Shown: positions 32,242 through 41,963, numbered from the stretch's first letter. The stretch is DNA of 64,000 nucleotides from Microbulbifer sp. Q7 (GCF_001639145.1 NZ_LROY01000002.1:1582501-1646500); one strand, 5' to 3'. The notes: generated from the letters alone by a model not told the origin. Numbers and translations are program-made.

Positions 32242-33822
32242 TCACTGATTGTTCGCGTTTGTCCTGTTGGCCTGCTCCATGGCGCTTTTCATGGCACTTT
32301 CCATAGCCTTTGCCATTGCCAACTCTCTCGCCAGACGCGGCCCGTTCCACAGGCTGGGTAATATGATCAACGACACCGGCACCGCGGTGACCACGATAAA
32401 TTTTTGCAGCGCACTGACGCCGCCCTCGCCAATACTGATCAGAATCGCCGCGCAACTTCCCATCATAATCCCCCAGAAAATGCGCGTGACTGCCGGAGGA
32501 TGCTCTTCGCCGGTCATCACCACCGACACACTGTAGGTCATGGAATCTCCGGTGGTGGCCACGAAAATAGTGGTCAGGATCAGGAACAGAATGGACAGCA
32601 GGAATCCCCAGGGCAAGGCCTGGGTCGTGGCCAACAACGCCGCCGGCAGGTTCATGCCCTCAAAAGGCCCGGAGATGACCCCCGGGTTCTGAATCTCCAG
32701 GTAGATACCGGTACCCCCGACGATGGTGAACCAGAAACAGGTGACCAGTGGTGCCACCAGCGCAATCACAAAGATCAACTCCCGCACCGTGCGGCCCCGG
32801 GAGATACGCGCGACGAATAGCGCCATGATCGGGCCATAACCAATAAACCAGCCCCAGAAGAACACCGTCCACCAATCCAGCCACTGGGTGTCTGCGCGGT
32901 AGGTGGCCATCGGGAAAAAATTACCAATGTAGGTACCAAGGCCCTCGACAAAGCTGTCCATAATAAATGCGGTCGGGCCCACGATTATGATGAAAGCCAT
33001 CAGTACGACCGCCAACACTACGTTGAAGCGGCTGAGGATCTGAATACCCCGGTCGACACCGGATACCGCGCTTATGGTGTAAATGGTTACCAGGCCAATA
33101 ATGACCAGGAGTTGCGTGGTAAAGCCGTCATTGAGACCGAACAATTCGTGCAGCCCGAAACTGACTTGCAACCCGAGGAAGCCGATGGGGCCGACGGTAC
33201 CGGCCACCACCGCGATCACACAACAGGCATCCACCAGCGCACCGCCCATTCCGTGCAGGATACGCTCACCAAACAACGGATAGAGCAGCGTGCGGGGCTT
33301 CAGCGGCAGGCCGCGATCATAGTGCAACACCATAAGGACGATGGCGGTCAGGCAGCCCAGGATCGTCCACGCCAGGAAACCCCAATGCATAAAGCTCTGC
33401 GCCATGGCATTGCTGGCCCGCACGGTGGGATCTGGCTGCTCACCAAATAGGGGCGGCGGAGAAAGAAAGTGGGCAATGGGCTCGGCCGCGGCCCAAAAGA
33501 CGCCACCACCGGCGAGCAGCGTACACATAATGATCGCCACCCACTTGAATGTGGACATTTCCGGGGCGTCCAGATTGCCCAGCCGAACTTCGCCGCTGCG
33601 GCTGATTGCTACATACAGTGCAATCAGGAAAGTGCCCAGCATCAGCAACTGCCAGTAGGCGCCGAACAGGGTCGTGGACCATTGAAAGCTGCTTTCCACC
33701 CATTGCGCGATAAGATCCAGATCCCACAGCGACAGGCCCACAAAGGCGAGTATCGCCCCACCGCTGATGATCAAGACAGGAAAATCGACCTTGCCGGTGA
33801 GCGATTCGAGAAATGAGCGCAT
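32242..33822 (-). CDS. BCCT-family transporter
   Basis: A 526-residue secondary transporter of the betaine/choline/carnitine family with about 12 membrane segments. The start MRSFLESLTGKVDFPVLIIS is chosen because the earlier frame to 34077 overlaps the divergent peptidase promoter and is not membrane-like. Family motifs are FWAAAEPIAHFLSPPPLF, MHWGFLAWTILG and the tryptophan-rich WTVFFWGWFIGYGP followed by FVARISRGRTVRE. It probably moves a quaternary-ammonium osmoprotectant such as glycine betaine in a marine setting; exact substrate and coupling ion cannot be read. Confidence 0.92.
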   Translation of the reverse strand: MRSFLESLTGKVDFPVLIISGGAILAFVGLSLWDLDLIAQWVESSFQWSTTLFGAYWQLLMLGTFLIALYVAISRSGEVRLGNLDAPEMSTFKWVAIIMCTLLAGGGVFWAAAEPIAHFLSPPPLFGEQPDPTVRASNAMAQSFMHWGFLAWTILGCLTAIVLMVLHYDRGLPLKPRTLLYPLFGERILHGMGGALVDACCVIAVVAGTVGPIGFLGLQVSFGLHELFGLNDGFTTQLLVIIGLVTIYTISAVSGVDRGIQILSRFNVVLAVVLMAFIIIVGPTAFIMDSFVEGLGTYIGNFFPMATYRADTQWLDWWTVFFWGWFIGYGPIMALFVARISRGRTVRELIFVIALVAPLVTCFWFTIVGGTGIYLEIQNPGVISGPFEGMNLPAALLATTQALPWGFLLSILFLILTTIFVATTGDSMTYSVSVVMTGEEHPPAVTRIFWGIMMGSCAAILISIGEGGVSALQKFIVVTAVPVSLIILPSLWNGPRLARELAMAKAMESAMKSAMEQANRTNANNQ

Positions 33823-34079
33823 GCTAAGGAGTTCCACAGGTTGTGGGTCGTTCGGGCAGGACACACACCGCACAACGTCGCGCTGGCAAAAAGCCCAGAT
33901 GAGTGGCGGCATAAAACTACAGGCTTCACGCCGGCGTTCGCTACAGCTTAGCAGCGCCAGGCGATCAGCGGTGGTGGCACGCCGTTGCGCTGGAATAATC
34001 ATTGGGCCCGGGGTAGAGTTTTGACGTCCGACGCAGCGACCTACCCAACCCCGCGACCTATTGAGCACGATCGCCACAG

Positions 34080-34760
34080 ATGCCTTACGTACTGATCACC
34101 TTGGCCCTAGTGGCCCTTATCATCGGCCCCCAGCTGTGGGTGCGCTTTGTACTCTGGCGGCACTCCACCGAAATTGGTGATATGCCGGGGTCTGGCGCCG
34201 AACTGGCCAAACACCTGATCGAGCGCTACGAACTCGAGGGTGTAAAGGTGATCGAGGCTGGCAAGGACCAGAACTACTACTCGCCGTCGGAGAAAATTGT
34301 GGCGCTGAGCCCTGATGTGTACCACGGCAAGTCGGTCACTGCAGTGGCGGTGGCCGCCCATGAAGTGGGCCACGCAATGCAGTTCTGCCGCGAAGAGCCT
34401 ATCTCCAAACTGCGGGACAAGTACCTGGGCAGGGCCGGACAGATCCAGAAGATCGGCGGGACCCTCCTTATCGCGGCTCCCATCCTTACCCTGCTGATCA
34501 AGTCACCAGTTATCTTCCTGTGGATTGGCGTTGTCGCAGTGATTACCATGCTCGCCTCCGCACTCATGTACGTGGCGATACTGCCGGAAGAGTACGATGC
34601 GAGCTTCAACAAGGCCCTGCCAATACTCCGTGAGGGCTACCTGCCCGAACACCTCTGGGGCAAAGCCCACAGTGTGCTCAAAGCCTGCGCCCTCACTTAT
34701 GTGGCCGGTGCCCTGCTGGATGTACTCAGGCTGTGGCGCTGGATACGATTTTTCCGATAA
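34080..34760 (+). CDS. Zn-dependent membrane metallopeptidase (PF04298 type)
   Basis: A 226-residue membrane protein. The N-terminal segment MPYVLITLALVALIIGPQLW anchors it; AVAVAAHEVGHAMQF at about residue 92 is the HExxH zinc motif. Two further hydrophobic segments (GGTLLIAAPILTLLIKSPVI and LWIGVVAVITMLASALMYVA) follow, then EEYDASFNKALPIL, which supplies a likely third ligand region. This is the YugP-like family, biochemically little known. Divergent from the BCCT gene. Confidence 0.85.
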   Translation: MPYVLITLALVALIIGPQLWVRFVLWRHSTEIGDMPGSGAELAKHLIERYELEGVKVIEAGKDQNYYSPSEKIVALSPDVYHGKSVTAVAVAAHEVGHAMQFCREEPISKLRDKYLGRAGQIQKIGGTLLIAAPILTLLIKSPVIFLWIGVVAVITMLASALMYVAILPEEYDASFNKALPILREGYLPEHLWGKAHSVLKACALTYVAGALLDVLRLWRWIRFFR

Positions 34761-34950
34761 GTTCTGCGGAGCGCTATCTGCCATAAGCACACCGACCAAT
34801 ATCACTACTGCCAACGCATTTTGCGGTGATGGGAATCGCCAACACGACGAGCTTCCCGGCCCACGCAGAGAGGGTCACAACACCCGAGGCAACACATAAA
34901 TTCTGATTCGATCCCAGCTTTAAAGTTAACCACCCGAACAAGCGATTTCT

Positions 34951-35424
34951 ATGCAACCTTTCAAGACACAATTCACCCTATCCCGGGAATACCTCGCCGA
35001 GTGCTTTGACCAGTCTCGGCCCCACGGGAAAGGTGCCAAGCCCAATTACCTGCTTCCAGTTTTATTACTTGCGGCAGGCTCCGGATCACTGATTTTTACC
35101 GAGCAGCCCAAAGTTCTGGGCTACCTGCTGGTCGCCCTGGGTATTCTGGAACTGCTGCATATTCGATTCCGGCGGGCGTGGTGGCTGGCACGGCAGATGT
35201 TGTCAAGGAGTGCGAATACCGAGGTGACGCTAACCATTAATGAAGAAGGGATTACCACCACGAGCAGCTACTCACAAACAACGCTGTTGTGGGCAGACAT
35301 CGAGCGCGTGATTGAAACCGATCTGGGACTGATTCTGGTCACCCAATCCGGCGGTCAGCAGTATCTTTCCAAATCATTATTTACCCCCGAGCTGGTCAGC
35401 GAGATTGTTGCAAAAAATCAATAG
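34951..35424 (+). CDS. YcxB-like membrane protein
   Basis: A 157-residue protein with one or two hydrophobic segments near residues 30-60 (NYLLPVLLLAAGSGSLIF and VLGYLLVALGILELL) and a C-terminal domain TTTSSYSQTTLLWADIERVI followed by TDLGLILVTQSGGQQYLSKS, the pattern of the YcxB-like family (ligand-free beta domain, often PH-like). No enzyme motif. Function unknown. A stand-alone gene between the peptidase and the next lipoprotein. Confidence 0.7.
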   Translation: MQPFKTQFTLSREYLAECFDQSRPHGKGAKPNYLLPVLLLAAGSGSLIFTEQPKVLGYLLVALGILELLHIRFRRAWWLARQMLSRSANTEVTLTINEEGITTTSSYSQTTLLWADIERVIETDLGLILVTQSGGQQYLSKSLFTPELVSEIVAKNQ

Positions 35425-35550
35425 GCACGGGCTATTGATCCAGGCGTTATCTTTCCCGCCACAATACGAGGTACGAGCCACGCTTGGTAGAGACTTACAC
35501 GGCCATGTGCTAGAACTGCTCGCAGAATAATAACGAGCGGATCTCAATCC

Positions 35551-37254
35551 ATGGACGCACTGAATAATCAACACTACCGCCCTGCCCTCCAGCTATTACC
35601 AATATTGTTTGCCGCGCTGCTCAGCGCCTGTAGCCTGGATACGCGGGATGAACCCGGCTCCACATCCACTGCAGGGCAGGAAAATCAGGCAGGTCTACAA
35701 GCAGGTCGACAAATAGTCGCGCGCATCGGCGACAGCGCGATCACCCTGCAAGAGGTGGATCAGAAAATTCGCTTGGAGCGGCACGACCTGGCGCTGGCGG
35801 AGTACCAGCTACGCTTCAATACGCTCAAATCCATGATCGATGCCCGGCATCCGTCGCAGGCCGCTGCCGCAGATGCGCCCGCGGTGGAGTGGCTGCTACC
35901 GCACCCCCAACCTCCCCGACTGAGCCTTGATACCCGCGGCCGCCCCCTGCGTGGTAACCCCGACGCCCCGGTAACCCTCACGGTGTTCTGCTCGTACCAG
36001 TCGGTACACTGCGCGGCCACCAATCTGGTGCTGCGGGAATTGCTGGAGCGCTACGCCGGCTGGATTGCGGTGGTGCCGTTTGATTTCCCCATGCACTATC
36101 ACCGAGAGGGGGCGCAGGCCGCTATCGCGGCGCACTGCGCCAACCAGCAAGGCGCCCCATGGGCCTACGCGGATGGCCTCTACGCAAAGGCAAAGACGCT
36201 GGAGGTAACTACCTTCGGCCAGCTGGTATCACAGCTGGGGCTGGCACAAGACGCATTCAACCAATGCCTGGACGAACCCGAGCGCAGCGATCGCGTTACC
36301 GCAGATACCGCCCTGGCCCGCTCCCTCGGCCTACAAAGCGTGCCGGTGGTGTTTGTAAACGGGTTGTATACCAAAGGCCCGCGCACCCCGGAGCACTACG
36401 CCATGTGGATTGATCAGGAGCTGCAGCGGCTCGGGCACGACCCCGCGAGTGCCCACAAGGATGCCGCCCGCTGGCGACCGTCCGGCGAGCAGATTGCCGA
36501 GACCGATTTGCCGCTGCAATTGAGCGGCACCAGTGTTTCCTCGCAACCGGAACACTCAACCGCCCTAATCCGCGTCCGCGAAGCCTCTGCCGGGCGCTTC
36601 TCTACCGGCGACCTTGTGATGCCCGAGGTCACCCTGAAGCGGATACACGAGCGCCACGTCATCCTGCAGGTCAACGACCATCTGCAGCGGCTCACCCTGC
36701 GCGGGCAGGATGGCAACTACGTGCGGGTACCCATGACCAACAATACCCAGCGGGACGAGGCCACCCTGCGCCGCATCGAGCAACCGGACGGTGAATCCCG
36801 CAAGCTGATCCCGCCCTCCGGCGTATTGCCCCTGGGGCAGGCGTGGCTGGAAAAGCAGCTGCAGAACCGCGCCGAACTGGAACGGAAATTCGTTGCCGCG
36901 GATCACGTGGTGGATGGACACAACCTGCTGCGGCTGGAGGGCATCGAGAACAGCGAGTTTTTCACCGCACTGGGCTTCGAGGAGGGCGATGTGGTTGTGC
37001 GGGTCAACGATACCTGGGTGCACAGCGGCCAGAACCAGCTGTGGGACGCGCTCACCAGTGGCGAGGTGGTCGATGTGACCTATATGCGCAACGGGCTACC
37101 GGAGCGGGTGCAATACGTGGTGCAGGAGGAGAGCTATTTCGAGCAGCAGGATAGCGGCAACGAGGGCAGCGGCGAGGAAAGCAAGGGGGAAGGCAACGGA
37201 GACAGTGATCAGGAGAGCGATGACAAGGCCGACGAGGATAAAGAATCTGAGTAG
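35551..37254 (+). CDS. Lipoprotein with SurA-N-like, thioredoxin-fold and PDZ-like parts
   Basis: A 567-residue predicted lipoprotein: signal ALQLLPILFAALLSACSLDT with lipobox LSAC. Residues about 50-85 (VARIGDSAITLQEVDQKIRL) resemble the start of SurA/PpiC-type chaperones. Residues about 125-295 are a DsbA-like thioredoxin fold (NPDAPVTLTVFCSYQSVHCA, VVPFDFPMHYHREGAQAA, LGLQSVPVVFVNGLYT with the cis-Pro loop VPV). The CxxC is replaced by C-x5-C. Residues about 455-525 (LEGIENSEFFTALGFEEGDV, VVRVNDTWVHSG) look like a PDZ fold. The last 40 residues are Gly/Glu/Asp-rich. Probably a periplasmic folding or quality-control factor; this is inferred. Confidence 0.7.
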   Translation: MDALNNQHYRPALQLLPILFAALLSACSLDTRDEPGSTSTAGQENQAGLQAGRQIVARIGDSAITLQEVDQKIRLERHDLALAEYQLRFNTLKSMIDARHPSQAAAADAPAVEWLLPHPQPPRLSLDTRGRPLRGNPDAPVTLTVFCSYQSVHCAATNLVLRELLERYAGWIAVVPFDFPMHYHREGAQAAIAAHCANQQGAPWAYADGLYAKAKTLEVTTFGQLVSQLGLAQDAFNQCLDEPERSDRVTADTALARSLGLQSVPVVFVNGLYTKGPRTPEHYAMWIDQELQRLGHDPASAHKDAARWRPSGEQIAETDLPLQLSGTSVSSQPEHSTALIRVREASAGRFSTGDLVMPEVTLKRIHERHVILQVNDHLQRLTLRGQDGNYVRVPMTNNTQRDEATLRRIEQPDGESRKLIPPSGVLPLGQAWLEKQLQNRAELERKFVAADHVVDGHNLLRLEGIENSEFFTALGFEEGDVVVRVNDTWVHSGQNQLWDALTSGEVVDVTYMRNGLPERVQYVVQEESYFEQQDSGNEGSGEESKGEGNGDSDQESDDKADEDKESE

Positions 37255-37305
37255 AGCCCAGCGGCCGGCGCCTGACACCCGTTAAGCTGGGTAGAAGCCA
37301 TAAGA

Positions 37306-37323
37306 GGGCTCCCGCAGGAGCCC
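37306..37323. terminator. Hairpin between convergent genes
   Basis: GGGCTCC, loop CGCA, GGAGCCC in the 86-base gap between the PDZ-like lipoprotein gene and the SGNH hydrolase gene. There is no T-run, so it is a weak terminator candidate. Confidence 0.4.
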
Positions 37324-37340
37324 CGTTCACCGCCTGACAA

Positions 37341-38270
37341 TCACTTGTCCGGGTTGCCATTCCACATCAGGTTCGCCACCGTGTTCTGGCCACGAACGCT
37401 GGGATGGAAGCAGTCCCCACCATCAATATCATCTTTGCCGAACGTAAAGGTGCCCACATTGGTCTGGTCTGCCCCGGAGTATTCCGCAACCACTTCCACA
37501 CCATTGGTTCCATTGTAGGCAGCGGCCTCCTGCTGCAGCACTTCGTTGTACCGACGCTGCGCCGACTCGATACCCGCGTAGCGCGTGGCAAACGATTCAC
37601 CGTTCATGGTGCCGCCGTTGGTGGCTATGCGGCAGATACCGAAGGTGGACCAAGCGCTTTCGCAGTTGACGCGCCAGTTACCCGACTGTTTGGCGATACC
37701 CGCGGCGCGCAAGTCCTGCACCCGTGGAACCGACCCCAGCACCACGGTAGAACCGCTCGGCAGGCCACCCACCAGCTTGTCGAGCCCGGCCTGCACCGCG
37801 CCGCGCCACTCGCCCTCGGTCAGTAGTGGGTCCGAGCAATTGGCTGGATCGACACAGCCCCGGTTGCAAATATCGTTACCGCCGAGCACGACCTCGACGT
37901 GATCCGCCACCAAAGTATCGGCAAGAATCCGGTCCGCCTGTACGCTGAAATTGTCACTGCCGCCGCGCATCTCGGCACCGGAACGGGCGGCATTCTTGTT
38001 GGCCGCAACATTGGGGTCTATCGCCTTGTATTTATCGTGGACACTGTTGACGCTGCTGTCCCAGCCATCGAACCAGCTGTGTTCCGGTTGATCCCCGCCC
38101 AGCAGGCAGAAAAAACCACCGGTAAAGAACGTGTTGCCGGTGCAGTCGGCGGCGAAACCCATGGTGATACTGTCACCCGCCGCCGTGCCTTTGGCAGGAG
38201 CACCAAGGGTATTGATGGACCACAGCGCCGAGGTAATGGCGAGAGAAAGAAAAAGACTGGCTTTTTGCAT
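37341..38270 (-). CDS. Secreted SGNH/GDSL hydrolase
   Basis: A 309-residue exported esterase-like protein. The start MQKASLFLSLAITSALWSIN has GGAGATAAC upstream and gives a signal peptide ending near TLG-A. Block I is TAAGDSITMGFAADC (Ser nucleophile), block III is VVLGGNDICNRGC (Gly and Asn of the oxyanion hole), and the Asp-x-x-His block V is GGDCFHPSVRGQ. Many cysteines (at least eight) suggest disulfides outside the cell. Substrate unknown; its position beside dgoK at the edge of the agar island could mean a polysaccharide-deacylating role, but no operator lies directly before it. Confidence 0.85.
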   Translation of the reverse strand: MQKASLFLSLAITSALWSINTLGAPAKGTAAGDSITMGFAADCTGNTFFTGGFFCLLGGDQPEHSWFDGWDSSVNSVHDKYKAIDPNVAANKNAARSGAEMRGGSDNFSVQADRILADTLVADHVEVVLGGNDICNRGCVDPANCSDPLLTEGEWRGAVQAGLDKLVGGLPSGSTVVLGSVPRVQDLRAAGIAKQSGNWRVNCESAWSTFGICRIATNGGTMNGESFATRYAGIESAQRRYNEVLQQEAAAYNGTNGVEVVAEYSGADQTNVGTFTFGKDDIDGGDCFHPSVRGQNTVANLMWNGNPDK

Positions 38271-38441
38271 TGTGTTATCTCCGATCATCCTATTTATGAC
38301 ATTATTTTTTTGCGGTGAACGGAGATAGGGTAGTTGGTCACACCACCATCGAGGGATGGGTTAGATGCCGGCTTTTCCAGTCTGCGATGCAACTCTCAAT
38401 CGTGTCGCGGAAAGCGTTTCCCGGTGGCGCAAGCGAGACGC

Positions 38442-39344
38442 TCAGAGGACATTCGCCTCCCGTGCGATTGCCGACAGGCCCAGTGCCGAATAGGTGCTAC
38501 CCGAGTAGTGCCGATATTCAATACCGAAATACTGCAACGCCTCGCCGTAAGGCGCTGCCAGATTGTCCCCACAAACCAGGTGCACACGCTCTCCTTGCCC
38601 CAGCTCTCTTGCCATTGCAGCCACCTCACTGCCGATCAATAGCCCGGAGAGATAGGATGCACTCGCCGCCCCCGACTGCAGGCCCAGCACGGTACGGCTT
38701 CTGGCATTAAACAGCTGATGAATCAGCCCTGCCTCCCCTGCACTGGCTGCCAAGCCGGCAGTAAATGCGTCTGTCGAATGTGCCTGCGTTCCCTGGACCA
38801 ATACGCTGTGCGCGGTGAGCAGGGCGTAGAGCTCGCCGGTAAACGCCGTGCTGAACCCGCAGATCTCGCCACCTTCGATATGTACCCACTTACTGTGGGT
38901 TCCGGGCAGACACAGCGTGGCCTTCGCTTGCTCCTGAGGACTCGCCTGGGTCAACCAGCCGATGATCTGGGTCTCTTCTCCTCTCATGACATCGGCAATA
39001 CCACTGCGGGTAATGCGTTTCACACCGGGCACACACCAGGCCTGCAAATCAGTATCCGGAACCTGCACCAAAGCCGCGGCAAGGGATGCTTTTGATGCAG
39101 GGCAGTCGACGTAAGGGACTTCATGCCAGCCGATACCAGACCCCACCATTCCGCACAGGACAACCGGGTAATTGGCACCGCCTATGGCTGACATCTGTGC
39201 TTTCAGATAGGGTTCCATCCCCGCCCCTTCCAGGCTTTTTATCCCCCTGTCAGTGCTTATCTGAGAAATTATTTCCCCTGTGGCCCCAATCTTCATCAAC
39301 CGAAAACTACTGGTTCCCCAGTCACACACTAGAACTTCGCTCAT
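38442..39344 (-). CDS. dgoK: 2-dehydro-3-deoxygalactonokinase
   Basis: A 300-residue sugar kinase phosphorylating 2-keto-3-deoxy-galactonate at O6, the step before the DgoA aldolase. The phosphate-binding start MSEVLVCDWGTSSFRLMKIG, LCGMVGSGIGWHEVPYVDCP, TLCLPGTHSKWVHIEGGEIC and FSTAFTGELYALLTAHSVL are diagnostic of DgoK. Its partner dgoA is 12.5 kb away within the same island, and dgoD is between them. Two candidate operator copies lie upstream (39385-39396 and 39485-39498). The SGNH gene lies 171 bases downstream on the same strand and may be cotranscribed. Confidence 0.92.
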   Translation of the reverse strand: MSEVLVCDWGTSSFRLMKIGATGEIISQISTDRGIKSLEGAGMEPYLKAQMSAIGGANYPVVLCGMVGSGIGWHEVPYVDCPASKASLAAALVQVPDTDLQAWCVPGVKRITRSGIADVMRGEETQIIGWLTQASPQEQAKATLCLPGTHSKWVHIEGGEICGFSTAFTGELYALLTAHSVLVQGTQAHSTDAFTAGLAASAGEAGLIHQLFNARSRTVLGLQSGAASASYLSGLLIGSEVAAMARELGQGERVHLVCGDNLAAPYGEALQYFGIEYRHYSGSTYSALGLSAIAREANVL

Positions 39345-39384
39345 TGGAGCACTCCGACTGCCTTTTTGAATTATTTACTGGTTG

Positions 39385-39396
39385 ATTGTTGACCAT
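39385..39396. promoter_or_regulatory. Degenerate copy of the agar-island operator, upstream of dgoK
   Basis: ATTGTTGACCAT, 10 of 12 matches to ATTGTTAACAAT, 41 bases before the dgoK start. Weaker than the other copies but well placed. Confidence 0.45.
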
Positions 39397-39484
39397 TGAC
39401 CGATAATCACGCTCAATTCGGCCCCAGCCCACCTACCCGGGATATTTCGGTCGCCGGAAACAGGATTTAACCAGCTCCATTGTC

Positions 39485-39498
39485 AATTGTTAACAGTT
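39485..39498. promoter_or_regulatory. Agar-island operator between dgoK and the GntR gene
   Basis: AATTGTTAACAGTT, a 14-base palindrome with one mismatch, in the divergent dgoK-gntR interval (about 140 bases from dgoK, 245 from the regulator). It shares the core TTGTTAACA with five other sites in the island. Confidence 0.65.
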
Positions 39499-39740
39499 AG
39501 ATGGCGATTTTTCTTGCGGCCTGGGGTACTATCTGTTTATCCGGGTCTTGTTGTAGATTTATTACAAGTATCCGCATTGCCTTGTCGATCGCGGGCAACA
39601 AGGGCTGCCCTCCTCCTTTGGTCAGCGTCCCCACAGGATCGACCACTGTGAAGGATTCACAGGGGCAGCTGAACTCAATGTAAGACACGGTGGGAGAGGT
39701 CACTTCCCCACCCCAAGATAAATGGTGAGCAGAATCCATC

Positions 39741-40349
39741 ATGCGTGAAGCCACAAAGATCATCCCGGTGCGCGAGCAGATCGCGGACCAACTGCGCTCC
39801 GACATCATTTCCGGAGAACTCGCACCCACCACCAAACTGAACGAGCAGCAGCTCGCCAATCGCTTCGGCGTCTCCCGTGGGCCGGTGCGCGACGTACTGC
39901 TGCAGCTCACAAAAGAGGGCCTGCTGGTTGCCAAGAACAACTGCGGGGTGTCGGTAAACAGCGTACTGGACCCGTCCATGCAGGAGCTGATGATCGACAT
40001 ACGCCGCCGTATCGAGGTGTTCGCCATTTCCCAGCTAAAAGGCAAGCTGAGCGAGATGGATTTTGCCGAGCTGGAAGACATTCTGGACCGCCTGCAGGAC
40101 GCCTTTGACGCGCAGGAATTTAACGAGGTCACCAAAGCGGATATCGACTTCCACCGCTACCTGGTACAGGCTGCCGGTGGCGATGAGCTGACCAACCTGT
40201 GGTATCCCATCGTGCTGCGCATGCGTATGAACTACAAGCGCATCTCCCAGCCGAAAGACTGCGTGGATGAGCACCGCGCTATTCTCGACGCACTCAGGGC
40301 CAACAAGATCAACGTGGCCACTACCGCGCTGCGCGCAAACATCAAATAA
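39741..40349 (+). CDS. FadR-type GntR regulator of the agar island
   Basis: A 202-residue GntR-family regulator. The N-terminal winged helix is IPVREQIADQLRSDIISGEL, then NEQQLANRFGVSRGPVRDVL and LTKEGLLVAK. The C-terminal all-helical FCD domain is seen at about residues 75-200, with metal-ligand-like Asp and His in TKADIDFHRYLVQAAGG and CVDEHRAILDALR. FadR-subfamily proteins bind short palindromes of TNGT-ACNA type, which fits the ATTGTTAACAAT sites here. It is the only regulator in the island and faces dgoK, so it is the best candidate to repress the island until a sugar-acid intermediate binds. The effector is not known. Confidence 0.88.
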   Translation: MREATKIIPVREQIADQLRSDIISGELAPTTKLNEQQLANRFGVSRGPVRDVLLQLTKEGLLVAKNNCGVSVNSVLDPSMQELMIDIRRRIEVFAISQLKGKLSEMDFAELEDILDRLQDAFDAQEFNEVTKADIDFHRYLVQAAGGDELTNLWYPIVLRMRMNYKRISQPKDCVDEHRAILDALRANKINVATTALRANIK

Positions 40350-40367
40350 CCTGCAAAAAGGTTACTG

Positions 40368-40394
40368 AAGCCCGGCCAGGTACCGGGCTTTTTT
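40368..40394 (+). terminator. Terminator of the GntR gene
   Basis: AAGCCCGG (40368-40375), loop of 7, CCGGGCTT (40383-40390), then TTTT, 18 bases after the stop. Confidence 0.9.
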
Positions 40395-40435
40395 GTGCAC
40401 GAACGTTTTACTAACTTCAACGCCTTATCAACGTC

Positions 40436-40460
40436 AAAAAAACGGGGACCAATGTCCCCG
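40436..40460 (-). terminator. Terminator of the anhydrogalactose operon
   Basis: On the minus strand CGGGGAC, loop ATTG, GTCCCCG is followed by seven T residues. It lies 47 bases after the aldehyde dehydrogenase stop, closing the four-gene operon that starts near 44955. Confidence 0.92.
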
Positions 40461-40506
40461 CAAAGTATCCATCCTGATGAGATGAAAGGAAGAGTCCGGA
40501 AGTAGC

Positions 40507-41961
40507 TCAAACTTCCGAGAGGTAGACCGTTTTCTTGTCCACGTACTGCTCAAGGCCGTAGCGACCATCCTCACCACCGATACCGGACAACTTCCAGCCG
40601 TTGTGGAAGCCTTGGTGCTGCTCGCCGATACCGCGGTTTACGTAAACTTCGCCGACTTCCATTTCCGCAATAGACTGATGGATGTAACGGAGGTTTTCGG
40701 TGAACAGGTACGCAGACAGGCCATACTCACTGTCGTTGGTGTAGGCGATCACTTCATCGATACTGGAGATCTTGACCACCGGCAGAATCGGACCAAAGGT
40801 CTCCTCGTGCACCAGAATGTTGTCCTGCTGCACGTTGGTCAGCACGGTGGGCTCGTACCAGTTGCCACCTTCAAACCCGGCCACCTGAGCAGGCTTGCCG
40901 CCGGTTGCCAGCTCGGCGCCCTGGGCAATGCTTTTCTGCACCAGCTCGTGAATGTGTTCGATCTCACGGGCGTTGACTTTAGGCCCCATCTGCGAGGACT
41001 CATCCAGCGGGTTGCCCACTTTCAGGGCCTTCACCTTTGGCAGGAATTTGTCCATAAACGCGTCGTACACGCTTTCGTGCACATACAAGCGCTCGGCGCA
41101 GGTGCACACCTGTCCGCAGTTGGCGTAGCGGGTCCAGAGAGCGGCTTCCGCGGCCTTATCCAGATCCGCGTCTTCCATCACGATAAACGGCGCCTTGCCA
41201 CCCAGTTCCAGCATCACCGGAATCATGTGCTTGCCACTGGCTTGGTGAATGATCTGGCCGGCGCGGGTGCTGCCTGTCATGGTGATCATCGCGGTCAGCG
41301 GGCTTTCGCACAGGGCCTGGCCGACAATCGAACCTTCGCCATTGACGATGTTCAGCACACCGGCAGGAATGCCCACTTCATTGGCAATACGCCCAAGCTC
41401 CATGGTGGTGAGCGGGGTTTCCTGGGTTGGCTTGATCACAATGGTGTTGCCGGTGATCAGCGCCGGGCCGATCTTGCGCCCGGCCAGTGCCAGCGGAAAG
41501 TTCCAAGCAGTAATCGCCACCACAACGCCCCGCGGAACCTTGTGGATATAGATTTTTTCGTCTTCGTTGTCCGAGGGCAGAATGTCGCCTTCCAGGGTTA
41601 GCGCATTATCACAGGCGTATTCGATAAAGGTCGCGGTCGCGTTGACTTCATCGCGGGCGACACCGATCAGTTTGCCCTGCTCTTTTACCAGCAGCTCCGC
41701 CAGCGATTCTGTTTCCGCACGAATGGCCGCCGCGAACTTGCGCAGTACTGCCGCGCGATCGCGCGCGGTGCGTTTCGCCCAGGGCTTTTGCGCGTCTTTG
41801 GCGACCTGCAGTGCAACGTCTGCGTCTTCCGCACAGCCTTTTGGAATACTGCCCAGCACTTCTCCGGTGCTCGGGTTCAGTACTTCAATGGTGCCGTCGG
41901 CCTTGGAAGTAACGTACTCGCCGTTTACAAAGTTGACGTTGGTTTTCAATTCGAGAGCCAT
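40507..41961 (-). CDS. Aldehyde dehydrogenase, probable 3,6-anhydro-L-galactose dehydrogenase
   Basis: A 484-residue NAD(P)-dependent aldehyde dehydrogenase, similar in pattern to AldA (lactaldehyde dehydrogenase). The NAD site is [20 protein letters not shown]; the general base Glu is in [18 protein letters not shown] and the catalytic Cys in [15 protein letters not shown]. In agar degraders this class oxidises 3,6-anhydro-L-galactose to 3,6-anhydrogalactonate, the first step of the route. It is the last gene of an operon with the cycloisomerase, Zn-dehydrogenase and SDR that follow in the same pathway. The substrate call rests on that context. Confidence 0.83.
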   Translation of the reverse strand: MALELKTNVNFVNGEYVTSKADGTIEVLNPSTGEVLGSIPKGCAEDADVALQVAKDAQKPWAKRTARDRAAVLRKFAAAIRAETESLAELLVKEQGKLIGVARDEVNATATFIEYACDNALTLEGDILPSDNEDEKIYIHKVPRGVVVAITAWNFPLALAGRKIGPALITGNTIVIKPTQETPLTTMELGRIANEVGIPAGVLNIVNGEGSIVGQALCESPLTAMITMTGSTRAGQIIHQASGKHMIPVMLELGGKAPFIVMEDADLDKAAEAALWTRYANCGQVCTCAERLYVHESVYDAFMDKFLPKVKALKVGNPLDESSQMGPKVNAREIEHIHELVQKSIAQGAELATGGKPAQVAGFEGGNWYEPTVLTNVQQDNILVHEETFGPILPVVKISSIDEVIAYTNDSEYGLSAYLFTENLRYIHQSIAEMEVGEVYVNRGIGEQHQGFHNGWKLSGIGGEDGRYGLEQYVDKKTVYLSEV

Positions 41962-41963
41962 AG

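Noticed and set aside
33823..34077. An in-frame extension of the BCCT transporter
   Set aside because: Not membrane-like, rich in Arg and Cys, and it reaches to within two bases of the divergent peptidase start.
39497..40135. A 212-residue Ser-rich open frame opposite the GntR gene
   Set aside because: Shadow of a regulator with clear DNA-binding and FCD domains.
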